Of a DNA stretch of 64,000 nucleotides, positions 50,901 through 63,300 are shown in pieces. Source of the DNA: Tagetes erecta. Its lineage: Eukaryota > Streptophyta > Magnoliopsida > Asterales > Asteraceae. The translations under genes and the position numbers were made by a program. Where the stretch lies: contig CM061493.1 of assembly GCA_030867185.1 (NCBI GenBank), positions 46,259,804-46,323,803 of the forward strand, written 5' to 3'. The notes under the pieces were generated by a model. That model made no database searches, had not been told where the DNA came from, and saw nothing but the letters and a program-made list of their open reading frames with translations. How positions within the stretch are numbered: position 1 is the stretch's first letter; each line of letters opens with the position of its first letter.

Positions 50901-51472
50901 CGACTTTATTTTCGTAAGGCTTTGGCTTTGGTTTGTCGGTTCCCGGAATTGACAAACAAGATCAGCAACGGCTTCATGAAGCAATTGCCCGACGTCCCTA
51001 GTTGGATCTTCATTGGCCTCTTCTATCAATTGCCAATAGATCTTACTTGGTTTACTTCATTCGGCCTTAGATCTCTCCTTGGCAAAAACGATTGGCCCTA
51101 GATCTCTTCACGATGACGACAAACTTCCTTGCGGCGGCTAGATCTTTAATCAATCCCGGGTACCTAGAACTTGGATCTTGATTCGACCAAGCTCTGATAC
51201 CACTTCCAGGCACAGGATCGATAACAAACAACAACTTTATTATTGCAAGAGAAAACTCACTCAAAAACTCGTTACAACAATTCTCTATTGTTTGTCCATA
51301 ACAAAGCTTCTACCAAAGTCTTATATTTATAGTTCTAACCTACACGTGCTAGACTATAACACAAATAGCTAAACCATGATTAATTCCTAAACATTAGGGA
51401 TTCAACCGAACTAGTCGTACTCTATTCAAACTCTACCAACTTCTAGATTTGGTTTAGGAAATTACTCCAACA
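47909..51472 (-). mobile_element. Tandem array of the TRIM-like element (5 LTRs, 4 internal regions)
   Basis: LTRs at 47909-48178, 48733-49002, 49557-49826, 50381-50650 and 51203-51472 alternate with internal regions. LTR starts are spaced 824, 824, 824 and 822 bp. Each internal region keeps the primer site TGGTATCAGAGCTTGG and polypurine run on the minus strand. Internal regions 1-3 share variants (for example GCAATCGCCCGACG); the fourth resembles the single block A copy (GCAATTGCCCGACG), as do the outermost LTRs. This fits expansion by unequal exchange between LTRs after the duplication. Confidence 0.88.
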
Positions 51473-53343
51473 TAGTTATCTATTATCTATCAATCTGCAA
51501 TGTATTTCACTACAACTTTATCCTATTCACTTACAATAAAGAAAATACTCACTGTTCATGATTTCTTTATATAATTCTAAGTTATTATGTAATAGTTTAA
51601 AATATAAATGTTTTTAACGACAAACTACACATCCATTAATCTATTCCTAAAATTACATCATTTATTCATAACGAAACTTCAACTCTAACCACTTGAGCTG
51701 GAATTAGTGCTAAGAAATATTAATGTTACTTGAATTTGTAAAAATAATAAAAGTGTGCTAATACCATCCCGACAAAATCAGATACGCGAGCCCTAAAGTC
51801 AAATAACCATTTTACGAAAGACTCAAACTATAGTTAAAAGGAATGAGAATGAAATTTTACATTACCTGTCAAATGACCGTTAGACAAAACCATAAACAAC
51901 CATTTAAAAGTAAGGTGAGGGTACGATGCAAACTATAACATGCAAATGGTTGTTTGGTGCAACCTTAAACAGTCGTTTAACAAACAATGTGAGATTAGAA
52001 CGTTAGTAGTGTGGGCATTGGTTTCCAGCAAAAAAACCCTAAAGTGAATAGTTGTGAAAGTGAAATCTATTTCCATGAGGTAGTTAAAAATGATATGATG
52101 CGTGATAGCGAGTGAAATTTGGAATGTATGCCATTTAGCCATAGAGAAAAGGTTAGGAAAAATTGTGTGGCATTGATCTAGAAAAGAAAAGATGTTATGT
52201 TTGTATCTCAAGGGAGTGAGAGAGCAGCGGTAGTCAGGGAAACCTATTTCCTCGAAATTTTCCCATTTCACCAACTTCGAGGGACTATGTTCCCGTTTCC
52301 ATGGAACCATTGTCACCGAATATTTTCACCAATTAACTTCAATTCCTTTGTGTTTTCTTTCCCAGAGTTATAATTTAATGAATATTTACTGTTTTTAGCC
52401 AACTATCACCTCCACCTCACTCCTCATCTTATCGCATACTTTTTTTTTCTATTTGAGATGAACAAGTACACTTTAGAGACGATATCTCCCTTATGAGATT
52501 GATGGTCTATTGATACGTTATGATTTATTTTATTTATTTATTTTTGAACGGCGAATGAGTCTCCTGGACTTAGCTTACACTGCTGCGAGCACAGACCAGC
52601 TACCAAATAACCCATGGCATAAGACGAGACCAACCCAGTCGACCCCATCAACCCTCTGAAGGAAACTCACATAGTAAGAATACCCCCTAACAAGACTAGA
52701 ACTTCACCTTATGAAAAAACTCAAGTGCATCACTTCAGCTAAGCAGACCATTATTTGTCGTTATAATTTATTTATCCTAAAAAATCAAAAACCTATCGTC
52801 GAAAAAATCTATTTTTGAAATTTTGTCTAAAAAAAAGTTTTGCAATTAAATGATTGCGCATTAGCACGCTGGCAACATACACCAAACGATGCAGTCAAAG
52901 TGGAACATGACGAAGTTGATGAATATTTTATAACTCATGATCAGCTTCATCCCCAATTCCCACTCTAAATTTGTTTCCAATCGTCTCATCTCTGTTTTCT
53001 CCAACTTAATTAATACTCAAGTACAATCTATTTCTTCTTATAGGATCATTTCTGTTGCATTTCACTTCGATTTTGCTCCAAATTGTAACTACGGCTTCGT
53101 GATTGTGCTTAATATCGGTTGCTTGATTGGTTCGTAAGGCATTCCAAGTTTAATTTTGCTACAAAGTTTGATGCCATACGTTAATTAAACGAATTTGAGC
53201 ATTGATTAACCTAATTTTCGGTCACTCTGCCCCCATAAAAAAAGGATTAGGGTTCATATGGATCTTATATTTTTTCTAGAATAAAATTTGAACTTTTTTT
53301 ATTTGTGTGACCGGATATTTTAAATTAATTATAAGTAGGTATT
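51473..53343. other. Displaced duplicate of the reductase upstream region
   Basis: Collinear with 10827-12713, including the TATA-like site and possible 5' exon (about 52924-53020; the donor CAG/GT is CAA/GT here). No reductase exon follows. The match ends at GTAGGTATT (53343), exactly where a copia-type LTR begins. Confidence 0.65.
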
Positions 53344-53678
53344 TGATAGGTTCAGTTGGATCGATAATATCGCTCAATGATCAGAACAATTCATACACAA
53401 ACACAGTTCAATCATAAACACAGTTCATACTAATAATTCTCTTTTGTATATTGATGATCAAAGCTGATTTGTAGTACAAGTGCAGGAGAAAATAAATCAC
53501 ACACACTTAGTTCTCTCTCTAACGTGAATAGTGATCTAGCCTCTCTCCTCACACTCTCTCACTACATGCTTTTAAGCAACAATAACAAGTTTAAGGAATA
53601 TAACAAAATAGACCCTAAACTATACATAAACATATAAACAAATACAAAGTAAATCTTAACTAGGAAATAGCCCTAACA
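53344..53678 (-). repeat. Copia-type 3' LTR (335 bp)
   Basis: On the minus strand it starts TGTTAGGGC at 53678 and ends CCTATCA at 53344. It is preceded by a polypurine tract CTTAGGGGGAGT (53692-53681). It interrupts the block A/B homology precisely, so GTATT would be the predicted target duplication if the other end survives. Confidence 0.7.
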
Positions 53679-53753
53679 GTACTCCCCCTAAGATTTATCT
53701 TTGGATCTTCAGCAAAAACTCCAACAGTTTTCTTCTTTTTCAGCATCAGTCTT

Positions 53754-54795
53754 TCACCAATCTTCTGGTTCTTCTTTGATATTCAGCAACTCTTTCCCTT
53801 TGAATTCTTCTTGTTCTTTCAATGCCTCTTCTATGCATGACTTGAACTTTTCCGCAATCTTCGCTTGTCTTGGTTTGGACTCGTTAGTAAGGATTGGGCA
53901 GGCATTCATACGTCTCAGAGAATCAAGATTTAAACCTGCAAAATCAATGTTAGCGTAAAATTCATAAGGCATCTCCTTCCCTTTGACTTGCACCTCCAAA
54001 GTTCCTTTCGCAGATATTCTCATAAACTCTATCTCTGGAATGTCAACCTTCACGAGATTAGAGTTGAGTAATGCCTTCCTTACTCGTATCTTCTCTGATG
54101 CAGCTGCTATTACCTCTATCATCACCACAAACAGTTTTCGATCAGCTTCAGCCAATTTGTCTTTGCATTTCTCCATTCTACAACTTCTCAAAAAATCAAT
54201 GTATGATGGATGAAGTAATTTCAGCTCAAATGTACTGAATAAAGTGATCATATCTTTTTCCCAGTCATCCAAGTTTCGAACAATTTTCAACTCAAAAGTT
54301 CCTGATTGTAGAAAACTTTAAGTATTGGCTTCGTCACTTGAGTACCATCAATCACTTTCAGCCCCGGATTGGTTACTTTATCAAAATACTCATCAGAAAA
54401 TTCCTCTAAATACATGTCCTCACTAACCACCAACTAATTTTTCTTTCTCTGTTTCTTTGCCTGCACATAAGCACTGTCTTCTTGAAGTCTAGATATTTCG
54501 GTGATCTGGCTATCCCGGCATCCAGCAGCATTGCACATTTATCACCACGCTCAGCATGCGTGTGATTTATCAGTCTAAGTTTGTGCAGTTCTTTCAAGTC
54601 TTGAACTTCTAACTTGAAAATGCTAGAGTAATAATGGTATACATCACGTAAACCATTAACTCTCTTGATCATGAAAGCATCGAACACTTCGTCATATTTC
54701 CACGCTATAATCTTTACCTTCTTGGACTTTTCCGGTACGATCATTGAATCAAGAAGTTTAGCAATTGACTGACCCTTGCTCAGCAGTGATCTCAC
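53754..54795 (-). pseudogene. Broken ORF of unknown function next to the copia-type 3' LTR
   Basis: Two minus-strand frames, 54795-54406 (129 codons) and 54290-53754 (178 codons), join through a frameshift-ridden stretch in which a continuous protein-like sequence can be followed (EFSDEYFDKVTNPGLKVIDG, then ELKIVRNLDDWEKDM). The product is charged and helical, with no CCHC knuckle, protease, reverse transcriptase, integrase or RNase H motif, although RNase H is what normally precedes a copia 3' LTR. It ends 60 bp from the polypurine tract, so it is part of the element: perhaps an additional 3' ORF or a captured gene. The N-terminal side is cut at about 54797 by the satellite. Confidence 0.55.
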
Positions 54796-54800
54796 AAATT

Positions 54801-56160
54801 ATTCGAAATCGCTTTTCATGCTGCTAATGTCGCATAGAGAGTCGTAATAAGTCCCGAGTGGTCTTACGATGTTCAAAGGACTCGGACAAATTCATTAGGT
54901 TTATTATGGAGTTTAAAGTTTACGTACGGTACAGTAATGTGTTGTTAGGAGTTGTAAGGTGTCGAACAATATACTAACATGCTTTTCAAGGTGCTAATGT
55001 GACATACAATGTCAAAAGATATTCTAAATTGTTGTACCATGTTCAAATTACTCGGACGAATTCAATAGGTTTATTATGGAGTTTTAATGTTTCGTACGGT
55101 GATGTAAGGTGCTCTTAGAAGTTGTAACGCGTCCGACATTATTCGAAATCGCTTTTCATGTTGCTAATGTCGCATACATAGTCGTAAAAAGTTCTTAGTG
55201 GTCTTACGATGTTTAAAGGTCTCGGACAAATTCATTAGGTTTATTATGGAGCTTTAAGTTTACGTACGGTATTGTAATGTGTTGTTAGGAGTTGTAAGGT
55301 GTCGAACAATATACTAACTTGCTTTTCAAGGAGCTAATGTGGCATACAATGTCGTAAGATATTCTAAATTGTTGTACCATGTTCAAATTACTCGGACAAA
55401 TTCAATAGGTTTATTATGGAGTTTTAATGTTTCGTACGGTGATGTAAGGTGCTCTTAGAAGTTGTAACGCGTCCGACATTATTCTAAATTGCTTTTCATG
55501 ATGCTAATGTCGCATACATAGTCGTAAAAAGTTCTGAGAGGCCTTACGATATTAAAAGGACTCAGACAAATTCATTAGGTTTATTATGGAGTTTTAATTT
55601 TACGTACGGTATTGTAATGTGTTGTTAGGAGTTGTAAGGTGTCGAAAAATATACTAACATGCTTTTCAAGGTGCTAATGTGGCATACAATGTCGTAAGAT
55701 ATTCTAAATTGTTGTACCATGTTCAAGTTACTCGGATGAATTCAATAGGTTTATTATGGAGTTTTAATGTTTCGTACGGTGATGTAAGGTGCTCTTAGAA
55801 GTTGTAACGCGTCCGACATTATTCGAAATCGCTTTTCATGCTACTAATGTCGCATACAGAGTCGTAATAAGTCCCGAGTGGTCTTACGATGTTCAAAGGA
55901 CTCGGACAAATTAATTAGGTTTATTATGGAGTTTTAAGTTTACGTACGGTATTGTAATGTGTTGTTAGGAGTTGTAAGGTGTCGAACAATATACTAACAT
56001 GCTTTTCAAGGTGCTAATGTGGCATACAATGTCATAAGATATTCTAAATTGTTGTACCATGTTCAAATTACTCGGACGAATTCAATAAGTTTATTATGGA
56101 GTTTTAATGTTTCGTACGGTGATGTAAGGTGCTCTTAGAAGTTGTAACGCGTCCGACATT
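54801..56160. repeat. Higher-order block, 4-dimer register (first)
   Basis: Four 340-bp units typed by diagnostic variants: GTCCCGAGTG, GTTCTTAGTG with GCTTTAAG, GTTCTGAGAG, GTCCCGAGTG. The pattern recurs at 60581-61940 and 61941-63300. Confidence 0.75.
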
Positions 56161-59100
56161 ATTCTAAACTGCTTTTCATGATGCTAATGTCGCATACATA
56201 GTCGTAAAAAGTTCTGAGAGGCCTTACGATATTAAAAGGACTCAGACAAATTCATTAGGTTTATTATGGAGTTTTAAGTTTACGTACGGTATTGTAATGT
56301 GTTGTTAGGAGTTGTAAGGTGTCGAACAATATACTAACATGCTTTTCAAGGTGTTAATGTGGCATACAATGTCGTAAGATATTCTAAATTGTTGTACCAT
56401 GTTCAAATTACTCGGACGAATTCAATAGGTTTATTATGGAGTTTTAATGTTTCGTACGGTGATGTAAGGTGCTCTTAGAAGTTGTAACGCGCCCGACATT
56501 ATTCGAAATCGCTTTTCATGTTGCTAATGTCGCATACATAGTCGTAAAAAGTTCTTAGTGGTCTTAGGATGTTTAAAGGTCTCGGACAAATTCATTAGGT
56601 TTATTATGGAGTTTTAAGTTTACGTACGGTATTGTAATGTGTTGTTAGGAGTTGTAAGGTGTCGAACAATATACTAACATGCTTTTCAAGGTGCTAATGT
56701 GGCATACAATGTCATAAGATATTCTAAATTGTTGTACCATGTTCAAATTACTCGGACGAATTCAATAAGTTTATTATGGAGTTTTAATGTTTCGTACGGT
56801 GATGTAAGGTGCTCTTAGAAGTTGTAACGCGTCCGACATTATTCGAAATCGCTTTTCATGATGCTAATGTCGCATACATAGTCGTAAAAAGTTCTGAGAG
56901 GCCTTACGATATTAAAAGGACTCAGACAAATTCATTAGGTTTTTTATGGAGTTTTAAGTTTACGTACGGTATTGTAATGTGTTGTTAGGAGTTGTAAGGT
57001 GTCGAACAATATACTAACATGCTTTTCAAGGTGCTAATGTGGCATACAATGTCATAAGATATTCTAAATTGTTGTACCATGTTCAAATCACTCGGACGAA
57101 TTCAATAGGTTTATTATGGAGTTTTAATGTTTCGTACGGTGATGTAAGGTGCTCTTAGAAGTTGTAACGCGTCCGACATTATTCTAAACTGCTTTTCATG
57201 ATGCTAATGTCGCATACATAGTCGTAAAAAGTTCTGAGAGGCCTTACGATATTAAAAGGACTCAGACAAATTCATTAGGTTTATTATGGAGTTTTAAGTT
57301 TACGTACGGTATTGTAATGTGTTGTTAGGAGTTGTAAGGTGTCGAACAATATACTAACATGCTTTTCAAGGTGTTAATGTGGCATACAATGTCGTAAGAT
57401 ATTCTAAATTGTTGTACCATGTTCAAATTACTCGGACGAATTCAATAGGTTTATTATGGAGTTTTAATGTTTCGTACGGTGATGTAAGGTGCTCTTAGAA
57501 GTTGTAACGCGTCCGACATTATTCGAAATCGCTTTTCATGATGCTAATGTCGCATACATAGTCGTAAAAAGTTCTGAGAGGCCTGACGATATTAAAAGGA
57601 CTCAGACAAATTCATTAGGTTTTTTAAGGAGTTTTAAGTTTACGTACGGTATTGTAATGTGTTGTTAGGAGTTGTAAGGTGTCGAACAATATACTAACAT
57701 GCTTTTCAAGGTGCTAATGTGGCATACAATGTCATAAGATATTCTAAATTGTTGTACCATGTTCAAATTACTCGGACGAATTCAATAGGTTTATTATGGA
57801 GTTTTAATGTTTCGTACGGTGATGTAAGGTGCTCTTAGAAGTTGTAACGCGTCCGACATTATTCTAAACTGCTTTTCATGATGCTAATGTCGCATACATA
57901 GTCGTAAAAAGTTCTGAGAGGCCTTACGATATTAAAAGGACTCAGACAAATTCATTAGCTTTATTATGGAGTTTTAAGTTTACGTACGGTATTGTAATGT
58001 GTTGTTAGGAGTTGTAAGGTGTCGAACAATATACTAACATGCTTTTCAAGGTGTTAATGTGGCATACAATGTCGTAAGATATTCTAAATTGTTGTACCAT
58101 GTTCAAATTACTCGGACGAATTCAATAGGTTTATTATGGAGTTTTAATGTTTCGTACGGTGATGTAAGGTGCTCTTAGAAGTTGTAACGCGCCCGACATT
58201 ATTCGAAATCGCTTTTCATGTTGCTAATGTCGCATACATAGTCGTAAAAAGTTCTTAGTGGTCTTAGGATGTTTAAAGGTCTCGGACAAATTCATTAGGT
58301 TTATTATGGAGTTTTAAGTTTACGTACGGTATTGTAATGTGTTGTTAGGAGTTGTAAGGTGTCGAACAATATACTAACATGCTTTTCAAGGTGCTAATGT
58401 GGCATACAATGTCATAAGATATTCTAAATTGTTGTACCATGTTCAAATTACTCGGACGAATTCAATAGGTTTATTATGGAGTTTTAATGTTTCGTACGGT
58501 GATGTAAGGTGCTCTTAGAAGTTGTAACGCGTCCGACATTATTCGAAATCGCTTTTCATGATGCTAATGTCGCATACATAGTCGTAAAAAGTTCTGAGAG
58601 GCCTTACGATATTAAAAGGACTCAGACAAATTCATTAGGTTTTTTATGGAGTTTTAAGTTTACGTACGGTATTGTAATGTGTTGTTAGGAGTTGTAAGGT
58701 GTCGAACAATATACTAACATGCTTTTCAAGGTGCTAATGTGGCATACAATGTCATAAGATATTCTAAATTGTTGTACCATGTTCAAATCACTCGGACGAA
58801 TTCAATAGGTTTATTATGGAGTTTTAATGTTTCGTACGGTGATGTAAGGTGCTCTTAGAAGTTGTAACGCGTCCGACATTATTCTAAACTGCTTTTCATG
58901 ATGCTAATGTCGCATACATAGTCGTAAAAAGTTCTGAGAGGCCTTACGATATTAAAAGGACTCAGACAAATTCATTAGGTTTATTATGGAGTTTTAAGTT
59001 TACGTACGGTATTGTAATGTGTTGTTAGGAGTTGTAAGGTGTCGAACAATATACTAACATGCTTTTCAAGGTGTTAATGTGGCATACAATGTCGTAAGAT

Positions 59101-59560
59101 ATTCTAAATTGTTGTACCATGTTCAAATTACTCGGACGAATTCAATAGGTTTATTATGGAGTTTTAATGTTTCGTACAGTGATGTAAGGTGCTCTTAGAA
59201 GTTGTAACGCGTCCGACATTATTTGAAATCGCTTTTCATGATGCTAATGTCGCATACATAGTCGTAAAAAGTTCTGAGAGGCCTGACGATATTAAAAGGA
59301 CTCAGACAAATTCATTAGGTTTTTTAAGGAGTTTTAAGTTTACGTACGGTATTGTAATGTGTTGTTAGGAGTTGTAAGGTGTCGAACAATATACTAACAT
59401 GCTTTTCAAGGTGCTAATGTGGCATACAATGTCATAAGATATTCTAAATTGTTGTACCATGTTCAAATTACTCGGACGAATTCAATAGGTTTATTATGGA
59501 GTTTTAATGTTTCGTACGGTGATGTAAGGTGCTCTTAGAAGTTGTAACGCGTCCGACATT
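56161..59560. repeat. Higher-order block, 5-dimer (1700-bp) register, two copies
   Basis: 56161-57860 and 57861-59560 have the same order of unit types: CTAAACT unit, GTTCTTAGTG/CTTAGGAT unit, TTTTTATGG unit, CTAAACT unit, GCCTGACG/TTTTTAAGG unit. Private variants repeat in step, such as GCGCCCGAC (56490, 58190) and CAAATCA (57090, 58790). A third, partial copy runs 59561-60580. Confidence 0.85.
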
Positions 59561-60580
59561 ATTCTAAACTGCTTTTCATGATGCTAATGTCGCATACATA
59601 GTCGTAAAAAGTTCTGAGAGGCCTTACGATATTAAAAGGACTCAGACAAATTCATTAGGTTTATTATGGAGTTTTAAGTTTACGTACGGTATTGTAATGT
59701 GTTGTTAGGAGTTGTAAGGTGTCGAACAATATACTAACATGCTTTTCAAGGTGTTAATGTGGCATACAATGTCGTAAGATATTCTAAATTGTTGTACCAT
59801 GTTCAAATTACTCGGACGAATTCAATAGGTTTATTATGGAGTTTTAATGTTTCGAACGGTGATGTAAGGTGCTCTTAGAAGTTGTAACGCGCCCGACATT
59901 ATTCGAAATCGCTTTTCATGTTGCTAATGTCGCATACATAGTCGTAAAAAGTTCTTAGTGGTCTTAGGATGTTTAAAGGTCTCGGACAAATTCATTAGAT
60001 TTATTATGGAGTTTTAAGTTTACGTACGGTATTGTAATGTGTTGTTAGGAGTTGTAAGGTGTCGAACAATATACTAACATGCTTTTCAAGGTGCTAATGT
60101 GGCATACAATGTCATAAGATATTCTAAATTGTTGTACCATGTTCAAATTACTCGGACGAATTCAATAGGTTTATTATGGAGTTTTAATGTTTCGTACGGT
60201 GATGTAAGGTGCTCTTAGAAGTTGTAACGCGTCCGACATTATTCGAAATCGCTTTTCATGATGCTAATGTCGCATACATAGTCGTAAAAAGTTCTGAGAG
60301 GCCTTACGATATTAAAAGGACTCAGACAAATTCATTAGGTTTTTTATGGAGTTTTAAGTTTACGTACGGTATTGTAATGTGTTGTTAGGAGTTGTAAGGT
60401 GTCGAACAATATACTAACATGTTTTTCAAGGTGCTAATGTGGCATACAATGTCATAAGATATTCTAAATTGTTGTACCATGTTCAAATTACTCGGACGAA
60501 TTCAATAGGTTTATTATGGAGTTTTAATGTTTCATACGGTGATGTAAGGTGCTTTTAGAAGTTGTAACGCGTCCGACACT

Positions 60581-63300
60581 ATTCGAAATCGCTTTTCATG
60601 CTGCTAATGTCGCATACAGAGTCGTAATAAGTCCCGAGTGGTCTTACGATGTTCAAAGGACTCGGACAAATTCATTAGGTTTATTATGGAGTTTAAAGTT
60701 TACGTACGGTACAGTAATGTGTTGTTAGGAGTTGTAAGGTGTCGAACAATATACTAACATGCTTTTCAAGGTGCTAATGTGACATACAATGTCAAAAGAT
60801 ATTCTAAATTGTTGTACCATGTTCAAATTACTCGGACGAATTCAATAGGTTTATTATGGAGTTTTAATGTTTCGTACGGTGATGTAAGGTGCTCTTAGAA
60901 GTTGTAACGCGTCCGACATTATTCGAAATCGCTTTTCATGTTGCTAATGTCGCATACATAGTCGTAAAAAGTTCTTAGTGGTCTTACGATGTTTAAAGGT
61001 CTCGGACAAATTCATTAGGTTTATTATGGAGCTTTAAGTTTACGTACGGTATTGTAATGTGTTGTTAGGAGTTGTAAAGTGTCGAACAATATACTAACTT
61101 GCTTTTCAAGGAGCTAATGTGGCATACAATGTCGTAAGATATTCTAAATTGTTGTACCATGTTCAAATTACTCGGACAAATTCAATAGGTTTATTATGGA
61201 GTTTTAATGTTTCGTACGGTGATGTAAGGTGCTCTTAGAAGTTGTAACGCGTCCGACATTATTCTAAATTGCTTTTCATGATGCTAATGTCGCATACATA
61301 GTCGTAAAAAGTTCTGAGAGGCCTTACGATATTAAAAGGACTCAGACAAATTCATTAGGTTTTTTATGGAGTTTTAAGTTTACGTACGGTATTGTAATGT
61401 GTTGTTAGGAGTTGTAAGGTGTCGAACAATATACTAACATGCTTTTCAAGGTGCTAATGTGGCATACAATGTCATAAGATATTCTAAATTGTTGTACCAT
61501 GTTCAAATTACTCGGACGAATTCAATAGGTTTATTATGGAGTTTTAATGTTTCGTACGGTGATGTAAGGTGCTCTTAGAAGTTGTAACGCGTCCGACATT
61601 ATTCGAAATCGCTTTTCATGATGCTAATGTCGCATACATAGTCGTAAAAAGTCCCGAGTGGTCTTACGATGTTCAAAGGACTCGGACAAATTCATTAGGT
61701 TTATTATGGAGTTTTAAGTTTACGTACGGTATTGTAATGTGTTGTTAGGAGTTGTAAGGTGTCGAACAATATACTAACATGCTTTTCAAGGTGTTAATGT
61801 GGCATACAATGTCGTAAGATATTCTAAATTGTTGTACCATGTTCAAATTACTCGGACGAATTCAATAGGTTTATTATGGAGTTTTAATGTTTCGTACGGT
61901 GATGTAAGGTGCTCTTAGAAGTTGTAACGCGTCCGACATTATTCGAAATCGCTTTTCATGATGCTAATGTCGCATACATAGTCGTAAAAAGTCCCGAGTG
62001 GTCTTACGATGTTCAAAGGACTCGGACAAATTCATTAGGTTTATTATGGAGTTTAAAGTTTACGTACGGTACAGTAATGTGTTGTTAGGAGTTGTAAGGT
62101 GTCGAACAATATACTAACATGCTTTTCAAGGTGCTAATGTGACATACAATGTCAAAAGATATTCTAAATTGTTGTACCATGTTCAAATTACTCGGACGAA
62201 TTCAATAGGTTTATTATGGAGTTTTAATGTTTCGTACGGTGATGTAAGGTGCTCTTAGAAGTTGTAACGCGTCCGACATTATTTGAAATCGCTTTTCATG
62301 TTGCTAATGTCGCATACATAGTCGTAAAAAGTTCTTAGTGGTCTTACGATGTTTAAAGGTCTCGGACAAATTCATTAGGTTTATTATGGAGCTTTAAGTT
62401 TACGTACGGTATTGTAATGTGTTGTTAGGAGTTGTAAAGTGTCGAACAATATACTAACTTGCTTTTCAAGGAGCTAATGTGGCATACAATGTCGTAAGAT
62501 ATTCTAAATTGTTGTACCATGTTCAAATTACTCGGACAAATTCAATAGGTTTATTATGGAGTTTTAATGTTTCGTACGGTGATGTAAGGTGCTCTTAGAA
62601 GTTGTAACGCGTCCGACATTATTCTAAATTGCTTTTCATGATGCTAATGTCGCATACATAGTCGTAAAAAGTTCTGAGAGGCCTTACGATATTAAAAGGA
62701 CTCAGACAAATTCATTAGGTTTTTTATGGAGTTTTAAGTTTACGTACGGTATTGTAATGTGTTGTTAGGAGTTGTAAGGTGTCGAAGAATATACTAACAT
62801 GCTTTTCAAGGTGCTAATGTGGCATACAATGTCATAAGATATTCTAAATTGTTGTACCATGTTCAAATTACTCGGACGAATTCAATAGGTTTATTATGGA
62901 GTTTTAATGTTTCGTACGGTGATGTAAGGTGCTCTTAGAAGTTGTAACGCGTCCGACATTATTCGAAATCGCTTTTCATGATGCTAATGTCGCATACATA
63001 GTCGTAAAAAGTCCCGAGTGGTCTTACGATGTTCAAAGGACTCGGACAAATTCATTAGGTTTATTATGGAGTTTTAAGTTTACGTACGGTATTGTAATGT
63101 GTTGTTAGGAGTTGTAAGGTGTCGAACAATATACTAACATGCTTTTCAAGGTGTTAATGTGGCATACAATGTCGTAAGATATTCTAAATTGTTGTACCAT
63201 GTTCAAATTACTCGGACGAATTCAATAGGTTTATTATGGAGTTTTAATGTTTCGTACGGTGATGTAAGGTGCTCTTAGAAGTTGTAACGCGCCCGACATT
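60581..63300. repeat. Higher-order block, 4-dimer (1360-bp) register, two copies
   Basis: 60581-61940 and 61941-63300 share the order GTCCCGAGTG/ACAGTAATG, GTTCTTAGTG/GCTTTAAG/GAGCTAATG, CTAAATT/GTTCTGAGAG, GTCCCGAGTG. From 63301 the sequence returns to the two unit types seen at 59901-60580. Confidence 0.85.
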
